Of a stretch of 60,579 nt of DNA, positions 47,371 to 56,447 are shown piece by piece. Numbering within the stretch: position 1 is the first letter of the stretch; every line of letters starts with the position of its first letter. The DNA is from Campylobacter gastrosuis (GTDB lineage Bacteria; Campylobacterota; Campylobacteria; Campylobacterales; Campylobacteraceae): NCBI RefSeq assembly GCF_030249845.1, contig NZ_JANURM010000010.1:1-60579 (forward strand), written 5' to 3'. The notes under the pieces were generated by a model. It made no database searches. It was not told the DNA's origin and saw only the letters and a program-made list of their open reading frames with translations. Made by a program: the position numbers and the translations under genes.

Positions 47371-47829
47371 ATGAAAAAAATTATTTTGTTTTTAAGCGTT
47401 TTTGCCTTTGCAAATGAGGCTGAAATTTCGCGATTACAAAGCGGTTGCGATAGCAAAAATATGCTAGATTGCTACGAGCTTGGCAGGGCTTATTCGTTTG
47501 GCGACGGCGTGAAGCAAGACTATAAAAAGGCGGTGGAGCTGTTTAGTAAAGCCTGTGAGGGTAAGGTCGCTGACGCTTGTTGGAATTTAAATGTCGCTTA
47601 CGATAGTGGTCTTGGTGTGGAGATTGATGAGAAAAAGGCTCTGGGCTATCATAAAAAGGCGTGTGATTTGGGTAGATTTTTATCGTGCTTTGACTTTGCG
47701 ACTTTAAGCGGAGTTTATGGCGATATGAATGCTCAAAAAGAATACTTCAAAAAGGCGTGTGAGCTAGGCAAAAAATCCGATGAAAACGACAAAGAGCTTG
47801 TCAAAATGGCTTGTGATGAGGCGAACTAA
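47371..47829 (+). CDS. Secreted Sel1-repeat cysteine-rich protein
   Basis: 152 residues, signal peptide (MKKIILFLSVFAFA), then three Sel1-like repeats of about 36 residues (CYELGRAYSFGDGVKQDYKK, CWNLNVAYDSGLGVEIDEKK) with Cys pairs seven apart, as in Helicobacter Hcp proteins. Periplasmic or secreted. Hcp proteins interact with hosts and some bind beta-lactams; not shown here. Confidence 0.85.
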   Translation: MKKIILFLSVFAFANEAEISRLQSGCDSKNMLDCYELGRAYSFGDGVKQDYKKAVELFSKACEGKVADACWNLNVAYDSGLGVEIDEKKALGYHKKACDLGRFLSCFDFATLSGVYGDMNAQKEYFKKACELGKKSDENDKELVKMACDEAN

Positions 47830-48001
47830 ACGCCTCTAATGCTACATTTGCCAAGCCGATGAAATAGTGCGGTTTTGGCTTTTACATAAAATCTCACTCA
47901 AATTTTAATAATCAAACATCTATCTAGCAATACAAACTATCATTTTAAACCTTTAAAAATATCAAAAAACAATAAATTTTTAAATTTAAGTAGTTTTTTA
48001 T

Positions 48002-48014
48002 GGGGGGGGGGGGG
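48002..48014 (+). repeat. G13 homopolymer in a promoter
   Basis: Thirteen G directly before TAGAAT (48015-48020), the likely -10 box of the Sel1 gene at 48048, and directly after TTTTTTAT, the -16 T-rich element. Slippage here would change the spacing within the promoter. Confidence 0.85.
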
Positions 48015-48020
48015 TAGAAT
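48015..48020 (+). promoter_or_regulatory. -10 box (TAGAAT) of phase-variable Sel1 gene
   Basis: Close to TATAAT; 27 bases before ATG 48048, with AAAGGAG as RBS. Confidence 0.6.
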
Positions 48021-48047
48021 AGGGCAAAAAATTTAAAAGGAGTAAAA

Positions 48048-48674
48048 ATGAAAAAAATTATCTTTGGATTAGTTGCCACTTCGGCTTTTGTATTTGCATA
48101 TGGTGATTTAAAAGCACTTGAAAAAGAGTGCGAAAATGGAGTTGCAAAATCTTGTCTTGCTACTGGTGATACATATAAACTTCCTACTGGTGATACATAT
48201 AAAACAAAACAAAACTACGAAAAAGCCCTAAAATATTACACAAAGGGGTGTGAAGCAAAAGAGGATAGTGAGGATAAATTTAACAGTTGCTCTCAGGCTG
48301 GTAATATATATATTTTTGGTCAAGGAGGAGTAGAGGAAAATCCTAAAAAGGCAGTAGAGTTATATAAAAAAGCTTGCGATGGTAAAGATAGTCTTGGTTG
48401 CCGTGGACTAGCAGGTGCATACTATTTCGGCATAGGGGTAAAACAAGATATAACAAAAGCGGCTGCAATATCTATAAATATCTGTGATGAAAATAATGAT
48501 GTTACAAGTTGTAATATGTTTGCAACAATTATTGAGAATTCAGATAAACAAAAGGCTTTGATATACTATAAAAAAGCTTGTGATATTGGTAAAAATAAGA
48601 CTTATGTGCAACAAGACCAAGACGCACAAAAAATATGGCAGGAAGCTTGCAATAAGTATAAAACACTAAAATGA
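48048..48674 (+). CDS. Secreted Sel1-repeat protein, paralogue 1
   Basis: 208 residues; signal peptide ending AFVFAYG, then four or five Sel1 repeats with paired cysteines (CSQAGNIYIFGQGGVEENPK, CRGLAGAYYFGIGVKQDITK). Codons 38-51 hold a 24-base in-frame duplication giving TGDTYKLP then TGDTYKTK, absent from paralogue 2. Located after a G13 promoter tract; expression probably switches on and off. Confidence 0.85.
   Translation: MKKIIFGLVATSAFVFAYGDLKALEKECENGVAKSCLATGDTYKLPTGDTYKTKQNYEKALKYYTKGCEAKEDSEDKFNSCSQAGNIYIFGQGGVEENPKKAVELYKKACDGKDSLGCRGLAGAYYFGIGVKQDITKAAAISINICDENNDVTSCNMFATIIENSDKQKALIYYKKACDIGKNKTYVQQDQDAQKIWQEACNKYKTLK
48160..48203 (+). repeat. 24-base tandem repeat inside Sel1 gene
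   Basis: CTACTGGTGATACATATAAA at 48160-48179 and again at 48184-48203, period 24, in frame. Confidence 0.9.
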
Positions 48675-48720
48675 TTTAAAAATTTTTAACAAGCAAGATT
48701 AAAATTTTAAAGGAGAAATA

Positions 48721-49344
48721 ATGAAAAACATAAAATTTAGTAAAGTCATCTTAGGTTTAGCCGTTACTTCGGCTTTTGTATTTGCAAATGGTGATTTAAA
48801 AACACTTGAAAAAGAGTGCGAAAATGGAGTTGTAAAATCTTGTAATTTAGCTGGTGGACAATATTATAATGGTAGTTTTGAAGCAAAACAAGACTACGAA
48901 AAAGCCCTAAAATATTTCACAAAGGCGTGTGAAGCAAAAGAGGATAGTGAGGATAAATTTTCAAGTTGTTTTCAGCTCGGTAATATGTATTTTTTTGATC
49001 AAGGAGTAGAGAAAAATCCCAAAAAGGCAGTAGAGTTATATAAAAAAGCTTGTGATGGTAAAGAAGGATATGGTTGCGATGGATTGGCAGTTGCATACTA
49101 TAACGGCATAGGGGTAAAAAAAGATGAAGTAAAAGCGACTGCAATGTTTAGAAATTATTGTGATGAAAATAATCGTGTTTTCAGTTGCAATATGTTTGCA
49201 ACAATTATTGAGAATTCAGATAAACAAAAGGCTTTGATATACTATAAAAAAGCTTGTGATATCGGAAAAAATGATATTAAACAGCTAATCGTTGGTAAAG
49301 AAGTGTGGCAAGACTCTTGCAATAAGTATGAGATACTAAAATAA
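48721..49344 (+). CDS. Secreted Sel1-repeat protein, paralogue 2
   Basis: 207 residues, same plan as paralogue 1 (signal peptide ending AFVFANG, repeats CFQLGNMYFFDQGVEKNPKK and CDGLAVAYYNGIGVKKDEVK). About 70 bases near the 3' end (49189-49262) are identical to 48514-48587, while the centre differs, suggesting recent duplication or gene conversion. RBS AAAGGAG; 46 bases after paralogue 1, so it likely shares the G13 promoter. Confidence 0.85.
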   Translation: MKNIKFSKVILGLAVTSAFVFANGDLKTLEKECENGVVKSCNLAGGQYYNGSFEAKQDYEKALKYFTKACEAKEDSEDKFSSCFQLGNMYFFDQGVEKNPKKAVELYKKACDGKEGYGCDGLAVAYYNGIGVKKDEVKATAMFRNYCDENNRVFSCNMFATIIENSDKQKALIYYKKACDIGKNDIKQLIVGKEVWQDSCNKYEILK

Positions 49345-49350
49345 TCTTAA

Positions 49351-49377
49351 AATTTCTAGCCATAAAGGCTAGAAATT
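49351..49377. terminator. Bidirectional terminator
   Basis: AATTTCTAGCC-loop-GGCTAGAAATT: 11-bp stem followed by T run; between the Sel1 gene and the convergent hisF. Confidence 0.78.
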
Positions 49378-49383
49378 TTTAAT

Positions 49384-50139
49384 TTAAAGCCTTACTCCGA
49401 TATCATTTTCACGTAAATATCGCTTCAATGCCAAAATTTCAATCTGCTTAAAGTGAAATATACTAGCAGCCAAAGCAGCGTCCGCACCAGCTAAAAACGC
49501 CTCCTTAAAATGCACCATTTGCCCGGCTCCGCCACTTGCGATGACTGGGATATTTAGCTCACGGCTCATCGTGCCAGTTAGCGTCAGCTCAAAGCCGTCC
49601 TTTGTGCCGTCCTTGTCCATTGAGGTTAGCAAAATTTCCCCAGCGCCACGACTTGCCACTTGCCTAGCCCAGCTAAACGCGTCAAGCCCAGTATCAATCC
49701 GACCGCCGTTTATGAAAACGTGGTATCCACTAGCCGTTTTTTTGGCATCTATGGCGACCACCACGCACTGCGAGCCAAATTTTTTAGCTGCCTCGTCTAT
49801 GAGATTTGGGCTCTTTATCGCAGCTGAGTTTAGGCTCACTTTATCACAGCCCACGTTTAAAAGCCTTGAAATATCGTCAATCTCTCTAATCCCGCCACCC
49901 ACCGTTAGCGGTATGAAAAGCTCACGAGCCACCTTTGCTACGACATCAACGATAGTTTTATTACCCAAATGCGAAGCCGTAATGTCTAAAAAGCACAGCT
50001 CGTCAGCACCCTCGGCGTTGTAGCGTTTGGCGACCTCGACTGGATCGCCAGCATCAACCAGCCCCACGAAATTCACGCCCTTTACCACGCGTCCGTCTTT
50101 GACGTCTAGGCAGGGGATTATGCGTTTTGCAAAAGTCAT
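49384..50139 (-). CDS. hisF: Imidazole glycerol phosphate synthase subunit HisF
   Basis: Cyclase subunit of histidine synthesis. 251 residues, TIM barrel: [62 protein letters not shown] and IASGGAG. Catalytic Asp 11 and 130 are in place. No other his gene is near. Confidence 0.96.
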   Translation of the reverse strand: MTFAKRIIPCLDVKDGRVVKGVNFVGLVDAGDPVEVAKRYNAEGADELCFLDITASHLGNKTIVDVVAKVARELFIPLTVGGGIREIDDISRLLNVGCDKVSLNSAAIKSPNLIDEAAKKFGSQCVVVAIDAKKTASGYHVFINGGRIDTGLDAFSWARQVASRGAGEILLTSMDKDGTKDGFELTLTGTMSRELNIPVIASGGAGQMVHFKEAFLAGADAALAASIFHFKQIEILALKRYLRENDIGVRL

Positions 50140-50387
50140 TTTAAGCCTTTAATTTTTGCCAATTTTAACCAAAAAAGCTTTAAAATTTAGACTAAATGTA
50201 TTGCAAAAGTTTTATCACGTATTAGCCACAGCGTTATCTTTACTGATATTGCAAGTTTTTTTGCTTTAAAAACACCACTCTGCCTTCTCTCTGTGCCGTG
50301 TATTTGCTTAAAAATTTAAAATTTATTAAATAAATAAAAAAATGATATGAAAATTTGATAAAATACCCAAAATTTTAAAGGTAAAAA

Positions 50388-51896
50388 ATGCAAGAAGTTA
50401 AAGATTATTACGATAAAATGCCCTATTTTTCGGCAGCTTTTGCGGATAGTTCGCCAGTTAGGCTAAATGCAATTGGCGAGTTTTTAAACCTAAATCCGCC
50501 GCCACTAAAAACGGCTAGAATTTTAGAGCTTGGCTCATCTTTTGGGGGCAATATTTTGCCATTTGCAATGGAGTATCAAGACGCACGGGTCGTTGGCATT
50601 GACATATCTTTAACGCAAACAAGTCTTGGCAATAAAATCGCAAACGACTTGGGGCTTAAAAATTTCACGCTTTTGCAAAAAGACATTTTTAAACTCACGG
50701 ATGCCGATTTTAAGGGGCTTGGCGAGTTTGATTATATTATTGCCCACGGGCTTTATAGCTGGGTTAGTGATGAGGTTAGGGCTGGGGTTTTAGCGGCGAT
50801 TAGGCGGTTTTTATCGCCAAATGGTATCGCTTATATCTCGTATAATGTATATCCGGGCTACTCAACATTTAGTATTTTAAGGGAGTTTATGCTCTTTGCT
50901 GGGCAGGGTAAAGATGATAGATTAGGCGTGGCAAAAGGCGAGCTGAAATTTCTATCAGACTACCTAAAAATCGCACTTCAAGCACAACAAGACGCCACGC
51001 TAAAAGATACGCTAAAACTAATGCAAACTCAGTTAAATTTCTTGCAAAATATCACAAAAGATCCAAAAAATGACTACTATATTTTGCACGATTTTTTAGA
51101 GAACTTTAACAAGCCGACATATTTTTATAAATTCGTAGATGAAATCGGCAAATACGGGCTTTGTTACCTGCTTGATAGCGATTTGGGCGATATTTTTAGC
51201 TCAGGGCTTGGGCTGTTTCGTTTTGACGCTCATATTGAAAAATACTATCAAAAAAGAGTGCAAAAAGAGCAGATGAAAGACTTCTTATTAAACCGCTCGT
51301 TTAGAAAGAGTTTAGTAATGAAAAAAGAGGTTTTAAACGGCAGTGATGACTTTGAGGTAAATATCACGCCAAGCGAAATTTCAAGGCTTTATGTGAGTGC
51401 TTGTTTGGAGAAAAAAGATGAGAATTTTTATCTAAATAATACACTTTTAAACCCAGAATTTAATGAAATTTTTACCAAATTTTATGATAACTATCCTCAA
51501 AGTTTAAGCCTTGAAAATTTTAACGATAAGCAAACGGCAATTTATGCATTGCTTGAATTAATCTCAAATCAAAACGCAGTAATTAGCACAAAAGAGCTAA
51601 AAAAGGTGGAATTTATTAGCGGTAAAACACGGCTAAAACCGCACGTTAAGGCGTATTTTGAGTATTTTTTAAACACGCAAAATCCAGTGATTTTACTTGC
51701 AAATCATCTAAATAAAAAGGCAGATTTTAGTAAAAACGAGCTAGAAGTCGCCATTAATTTTGATAAGATAAACGAGCTAAATGAGCTTGAAAATTTCATC
51801 AAAGATGAGTGGCAGATAAAGGATAGGCGTGAGTTTGTTAAGACTTTGTTTAACAAACTACAAAGTGGATATTTTTTAACTAACGTTAGTTGTTAG
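50388..51896 (+). CDS. SAM-dependent methyltransferase with regulatory domain
   Basis: 502 residues. Class I motif I ILELGSSFGGNILPFA at about 41-57 and DYIIAHGLYSWV; the C-terminal half is the methyltransferase regulatory domain common in Campylobacter and often found near surface glycan or S-layer genes. Substrate unknown. RBS AAAGGTAAAAA. Confidence 0.8.
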   Translation: MQEVKDYYDKMPYFSAAFADSSPVRLNAIGEFLNLNPPPLKTARILELGSSFGGNILPFAMEYQDARVVGIDISLTQTSLGNKIANDLGLKNFTLLQKDIFKLTDADFKGLGEFDYIIAHGLYSWVSDEVRAGVLAAIRRFLSPNGIAYISYNVYPGYSTFSILREFMLFAGQGKDDRLGVAKGELKFLSDYLKIALQAQQDATLKDTLKLMQTQLNFLQNITKDPKNDYYILHDFLENFNKPTYFYKFVDEIGKYGLCYLLDSDLGDIFSSGLGLFRFDAHIEKYYQKRVQKEQMKDFLLNRSFRKSLVMKKEVLNGSDDFEVNITPSEISRLYVSACLEKKDENFYLNNTLLNPEFNEIFTKFYDNYPQSLSLENFNDKQTAIYALLELISNQNAVISTKELKKVEFISGKTRLKPHVKAYFEYFLNTQNPVILLANHLNKKADFSKNELEVAINFDKINELNELENFIKDEWQIKDRREFVKTLFNKLQSGYFLTNVSC

Positions 51897-52028
51897 TGCT
51901 TTTATGCCGTAATACACGATATTTTAGCTATTTTTTACTAACGCTTTACTAACACAGCTGCTATTTTGTTTTGGCTTAAACTGCCTTTTTATGGTAAAAC
52001 GTGCAGGACTAACAAAATCACTAACGCG
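51897..52028. repeat. GTTAG/CTAAC-rich intergenic stretch
   Basis: Together with the last 25 bases of the gene before it, about eight copies of GTTAG or CTAAC in some 150 bases, including AACTAACGTTAGTTGTTAGT and CACTAACGCGTTAGTAACG. See findings. Confidence 0.7.
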
Positions 52029-52799
52029 TTAGTAACGCACGTTATTAACCTTTAAAAAATCACGCAAATCATCATATTCGCTCTTTTCAAAGTATCGCCA
52101 TTTACCCTCTTTTAGCATACCAAGATCAACCCTACCAAAGCTAACGCGCTTTAAGTCCATAACTTCAAGGTCAAAATAGCCAAAAAATCTGCGAAGTTCG
52201 CGGTTTTTACCCTCGTTTATCATCACTCTAAGCTTTGTGTAACCGCCACTGCTACCAAAAATTTCAAATGAAACAAATGGGGCGAATTCCATTGATTTGA
52301 TCGCTGTTTTAGCGTGCGCTCCTTTGGTAGCGTCCGCAGCGAAAAAACCCTCTCTCATCGCCGTTTTTACCTCTTCGTTTATCTCGCCCTTGATTTTTAG
52401 GTAGTATTCGCGCTCAATGTCGCTATTCATCAAAGCGGTCGCGATCGCCGGCGCGTCCGTAAGCAAAAGCAGTCCCTCGCTGGCATAATCAAGCCGTCCA
52501 ATGCTTACAAATTTAGAAAATCCGCGTGGCAAGTTATCATAAATGGTCTTTCGCCCTCTGTCATCTTTTTTAGTTACTAGCTCGCCCTTTTGCTTGTGAT
52601 AAACAATCATCGTAAAATCTTTTTTTAGCTTTACTAGCTTACCATTTATCTTTATCTTATCGTCATCGCTAACACTAACAAACTCACTAACAACTTTGTT
52701 ATTAACGCTAACTTTGCCCTGTTTTACCAGCTCATCAGCCTCACGGCGCGAGTAGTTTGTGTTATGAGAGATGAATTTATTTAGACGCATTTTTTGCAT
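52029..52799 (-). CDS. rluB: RsuA/RluB-family pseudouridine synthase
   Basis: 256 residues: S4 RNA-binding domain (RLNKFISHNTNYSRREADEL) and catalytic domain with GRLDYASEGLLLLT, where the Asp is the nucleophile. RluB (23S rRNA) is the most likely member; the family cannot be split from sequence by eye. Starts 1 base from the kpsF stop. Confidence 0.9.
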   Translation of the reverse strand: MQKMRLNKFISHNTNYSRREADELVKQGKVSVNNKVVSEFVSVSDDDKIKINGKLVKLKKDFTMIVYHKQKGELVTKKDDRGRKTIYDNLPRGFSKFVSIGRLDYASEGLLLLTDAPAIATALMNSDIEREYYLKIKGEINEEVKTAMREGFFAADATKGAHAKTAIKSMEFAPFVSFEIFGSSGGYTKLRVMINEGKNRELRRFFGYFDLEVMDLKRVSFGRVDLGMLKEGKWRYFEKSEYDDLRDFLKVNNVRY

Positions 52800-53761
52800 T
52801 ATTTTAACCCCAAACTTGTTAAATCGTGTATGTGAAGTAGCCCTAAAATTTTGCCATTTTTAGCTACTATTAGAAGCTGAATTTTGTATTGCTCTATCAC
52901 GCTAAGCGCGTCAATGGCTAACATATTTTCATCATCAATTATCTTTGGATTTTTGGTTGCGTAGTTTATAGCTTTGTCGTTTATGTCAAAATTTTCACTC
53001 ATCAAGGCACGTCTTAAATCGCCATCGCTTAAAACAGCTACTAACAAACCGCTTTTATCTGTTAGTAAAACGTTACCGATTTTGCCGTGTGTCATCGTAT
53101 CTATCGCAGTTTTTAAACTAACATCATCACTAACAACTGGCAAATTTTGCGTTAGCATTATATCTTTTACCTTAACAAAAAGTCGTTTACCAAGTGCTCC
53201 GCCGGGATGAAAATTTGCAAAATCCTCTTTCCTAAAATCACGCTTTTTCATAAGACAAACCGCCAAAGCGTCGCCCAGTGCTAATGTCAGCGTGGTTGAG
53301 CTTGTCGGAGCGGCATTTAGCGGACAGGCCTCTTTGTCAATGTCAAGCCTTAAAAGCACATCGCTAAATTTTGCTAACGTGCCACTAACACTTTTACTCA
53401 TACCAATAACACTAACGCCAAAACGCTTTATGTGAGGCAGGATTTTTGTTAGCTCCTCACTCTCTCCGCTAAAACTAATGGCTAAAACTACGTCGCCCTT
53501 TTCTATCATACCAAGGTCACCGTGCATAGCCTCTGTTGGGTGCAGAAAAAAGCTAGGCGTGCCGGTGCTTGCTAGCGTGGCTGCGATTTTAGCACCGATA
53601 TGACCGCTTTTGCCAACACCAGTTACTACGACTTTACCCTTTGAGTTTAGTATCAAACTCACCGCTTTTTCAATCTCATCGCCTAAAATTTCGGCATTTC
53701 TTAACAACTCATTTGCTTCAAGTCTTAGCACATCTTTTGCGATATTTACAAGCTCACTCAT
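52799..53761 (-). CDS. kpsF: Arabinose-5-phosphate isomerase (KpsF/KdsD/GutQ)
   Basis: First step of KDO synthesis. 320 residues from ATG 53761 (a longer frame to 53782 runs into the zeta-like gene). SIS domain with VVTGVGKSGHIGAKIAATLA and SFSGESEELTKILPHI, then two CBS domains (DIMLTQNLPVVSDDVSLK and on; NPKIIDDENMLAIDALSVI). The stop overlaps the start of rluB. Confidence 0.93.
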   Translation of the reverse strand: MSELVNIAKDVLRLEANELLRNAEILGDEIEKAVSLILNSKGKVVVTGVGKSGHIGAKIAATLASTGTPSFFLHPTEAMHGDLGMIEKGDVVLAISFSGESEELTKILPHIKRFGVSVIGMSKSVSGTLAKFSDVLLRLDIDKEACPLNAAPTSSTTLTLALGDALAVCLMKKRDFRKEDFANFHPGGALGKRLFVKVKDIMLTQNLPVVSDDVSLKTAIDTMTHGKIGNVLLTDKSGLLVAVLSDGDLRRALMSENFDINDKAINYATKNPKIIDDENMLAIDALSVIEQYKIQLLIVAKNGKILGLLHIHDLTSLGLK

Positions 53762-54354
53762 TTTAAAACCTTGTCTAGCCACGAATTTTTAGCTTCATCT
53801 GTTAGCCTTATTTGCTCATCTTTTTTGATAGCAAAAAGCCTTAAATTTGAAAATTTCTGCTCTTTTTCATCATCAATTTCTTGGCTGTTATCGTAAATAT
53901 AGGCGTTTTTGCAAAGTGGTAAAATTCTAGCTAAATTCTTAAAACTCTGCTCATATCTACGCTCTAAAACAGCCTCATCAATGCTGTGTCCGTTCTTTTT
54001 AACCCTGATTTGAACCCTTTGCTTTGAAAGTGCTACACTACTTAATCCAACGTAAAAAAGCGTGAGTTCATAGCCCATTTTAATGGCTTTTTTGATGAAA
54101 TTTACAATGCCGTTGCCACTTAAAGTCGTTTCAACATTAAAATCCACGCCACGTTCTAAGTAAGAATTTCTAAGCTTTAAGGCGAGTTTAGCAGCTCTAT
54201 TTTGATCGGCTAAATTTCTCCAATCCCCAAACTCTCTAACGAGCTCATCTGAGTTTATTCTAGCACCATAAAAGCTGTCATTTTCAAGCTGATTTACGTA
54301 AAATGTTGATTTACCAGCACCATTTACACCAGCAAAAATGTATAAATTTTTCAC
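53758..54354 (-). CDS. Zeta-toxin-like P-loop kinase
   Basis: 198 residues: YIFAGVNGAGKSTFYVNQL (Walker A), ARINSDEL and NVETTLSGNGIVNFIKKA (substrate site), as in zeta toxins and their chromosomal relatives, which phosphorylate UDP-GlcNAc or other small molecules. No epsilon-type antitoxin is next to it and it sits in the RNase J-kpsF run, so it may be a housekeeping enzyme. Confidence 0.78.
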   Translation of the reverse strand: MKNLYIFAGVNGAGKSTFYVNQLENDSFYGARINSDELVREFGDWRNLADQNRAAKLALKLRNSYLERGVDFNVETTLSGNGIVNFIKKAIKMGYELTLFYVGLSSVALSKQRVQIRVKKNGHSIDEAVLERRYEQSFKNLARILPLCKNAYIYDNSQEIDDEKEQKFSNLRLFAIKKDEQIRLTDEAKNSWLDKVLK

Positions 54355-54362
54355 GCCACGCC

Positions 54363-56447
54363 TTACATTATATATATTATCGGCACAATTGTCGGATATT
54401 TTTTGACTTTTCTAAAAATATGCTTTCTAAGAACTTGGCGGATTTGGCTTTCAAGCATTCGGTTGTCTTTTAAAAGCTCCTCTTTGACGTTGCTTAAAAA
54501 CTGCACCAAAATTTCTTGCATCTCCTTGCTAAACTCGGCGTCTTGCTTGTTTGCAACAAGTCCGTAGCTAATAACTCTTGGTTTGCCAATTAGCGTTTGA
54601 TTGTGGCTTGAAATTTGAGCGATTATCATCACCACACCCGCCTCGGCTAAATTTTGGCGGTCAATGACCACATCATCGGCGATTTGCTTATTTATTTGAT
54701 TATCAATAAATACCTTGCCGGTCTTAACGGTCTTAACACGCTTCATATACTTTTGGCACACCTCAACCTGATCGCCGTCGCTCATTAGATAGACATTTCT
54801 CTCATCTACACCGCAGCTTACCGCCGTCTCTTTGTGCTTTGCTATGTGGTTATACTCGCCGTGCACTGGCAAGAAGTATTTTGGCTTAATTAGCCTAATC
54901 ATCAGCTTTTGCTCTTCTTGTGCGGCGTGACCTGAGACGTGAATTTCGCTAAAATCTTGATACGCCACACTTGCACCAGATTTGATTAAGAAATTTAGCA
55001 CCCTTGAAACACTTGCTTCATTGCCAGGTATCGCCTTTGAGCTGATTATTATCTGATCGGTTGGTTTGATTTTTATATATTTATGCTCATCAGTTGCCAT
55101 TCGGTATAGTGCCGACATCGTTTCGCCCTGTGAGCCAGTTGTTACGATTAGAACTTCGTTGTCTTTAAATTTGTTAACTTCGTTTGCGTCAATGAAAATT
55201 TTGCGGTCAAGCTTAATGTAGCCAAGCTCCATTGCTGTAAATAAATTTCGCTCCATACTTCGTCCGATGACACAGACCTTTCGGTTGTATTTTAGTCCCC
55301 ACTCAATGGCTTGATAAACTCTGTGGATATTTGAGCTAAACGTGCTCATTATCACGCGTCCATTTGCCTTTGAAAAGATCGCATCAAAGGTCTTACCCAC
55401 GCTACTTTCGCTTTTGGTAAAGCCCTCTTTGTAGCTGTTCGTGCTATCGCTCATAAGGCATAAAACGCCCTTTTCGCCGTAATATGCTAGGCGTCCTAAG
55501 TCGGTTGGAAAGCCGTCAATTGGCGTGTGATCTATCTTAAAATCGCCCGTGTGAATGATAGTGCCGGCCTTTGTCGTAATCGCTAACGCCGAAGCGTCAA
55601 TGACTGAGTGCGTGATATGTATCCACTCTATCTCAAAGTCGCCGATTAGATAAGGTTTTCGCTTCTCGACCGAGCGAAAGAGTGAGCGTTCGCTTTTTAG
55701 TCCGTGCTCTTCAAATTTGTTATTTATCATACCAAGTGGTAAAGGCGTGGCGTAGATTGGGAATTTAAACTCCTTAAAAAAGTAAGGCACGGCACCGATA
55801 TGATCTTCGTGTGCGTGAGTGATGATAATACCCTCAACCTTGTCTTTTATCTTTCTAACGTAGTCAAAATCAGGTATTAAAATATCTACGCCGTGCATAC
55901 CCTCGCTAGGAAAGCTCATACCGATATCAACGATAATCGCGCTCGTTTCGGTTTCAAATATCGTCATATTGCCGCCGATCTCGCCAAGTCCGCCAAGTGG
56001 AGTTATGCGAATTTTATGCTCACTTGAATTTAGATATTTAAGCGGTTCTAAGACTAGCTCGTGCGTTGCGTTATTTTTTTGCATTGCGTTTGCGATATCT
56101 TGCTGCCACGGCTCATTGCCATTTAGCTTAGCTGGCAAATTTTTCTTTGGCTTTTTGTTTTTCTTTTTTGGTGCTTTTTGCTCGGTTTCACTAACGCTGT
56201 TAGTTGTGTTAGCGTTAGTGTTAGCTTCTTGTTTGTTAGTATTTTTTTTGTTTTTATTTGGCTTGTTTTTCGCCTTTTTTTGGGGTGTTTCATCATCAAA
56301 TGGGGCTGCAAAAAAGTTATCAACCACATCTTGCGTTTGGCTAACGTTAGTGTTTGTTAGTCCCTCTTTGTTAGCTTTATTTTTAGGGCGAAAACGGCGT
56401 CTTTTGTTTGGTTTGCCGTTAGTTTTGCTCTCGTTGTTTTCGTTCAT
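54363..56447 (-). CDS. rnj: Ribonuclease J
   Basis: 694 residues. Metallo-beta-lactamase core from about 140: HAHEDHIGAVPYFF, HTGDFKID, then beta-CASP with SDSTNSYKEGFTKSE and VSGHAAQEEQKLMIR, and HGEYNHI. The 130-residue N-terminal extension is rich in Lys, Asn and Thr (KANKEGLTNTNVSQTQ; NANTNTTNSVSET) and probably disordered, as in Helicobacter RNase J, where it affects RNA and helicase binding. Overlaps ksgA by 29 bases. Confidence 0.93.
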   Translation of the reverse strand: MNENNESKTNGKPNKRRRFRPKNKANKEGLTNTNVSQTQDVVDNFFAAPFDDETPQKKAKNKPNKNKKNTNKQEANTNANTTNSVSETEQKAPKKKNKKPKKNLPAKLNGNEPWQQDIANAMQKNNATHELVLEPLKYLNSSEHKIRITPLGGLGEIGGNMTIFETETSAIIVDIGMSFPSEGMHGVDILIPDFDYVRKIKDKVEGIIITHAHEDHIGAVPYFFKEFKFPIYATPLPLGMINNKFEEHGLKSERSLFRSVEKRKPYLIGDFEIEWIHITHSVIDASALAITTKAGTIIHTGDFKIDHTPIDGFPTDLGRLAYYGEKGVLCLMSDSTNSYKEGFTKSESSVGKTFDAIFSKANGRVIMSTFSSNIHRVYQAIEWGLKYNRKVCVIGRSMERNLFTAMELGYIKLDRKIFIDANEVNKFKDNEVLIVTTGSQGETMSALYRMATDEHKYIKIKPTDQIIISSKAIPGNEASVSRVLNFLIKSGASVAYQDFSEIHVSGHAAQEEQKLMIRLIKPKYFLPVHGEYNHIAKHKETAVSCGVDERNVYLMSDGDQVEVCQKYMKRVKTVKTGKVFIDNQINKQIADDVVIDRQNLAEAGVVMIIAQISSHNQTLIGKPRVISYGLVANKQDAEFSKEMQEILVQFLSNVKEELLKDNRMLESQIRQVLRKHIFRKVKKYPTIVPIIYIM

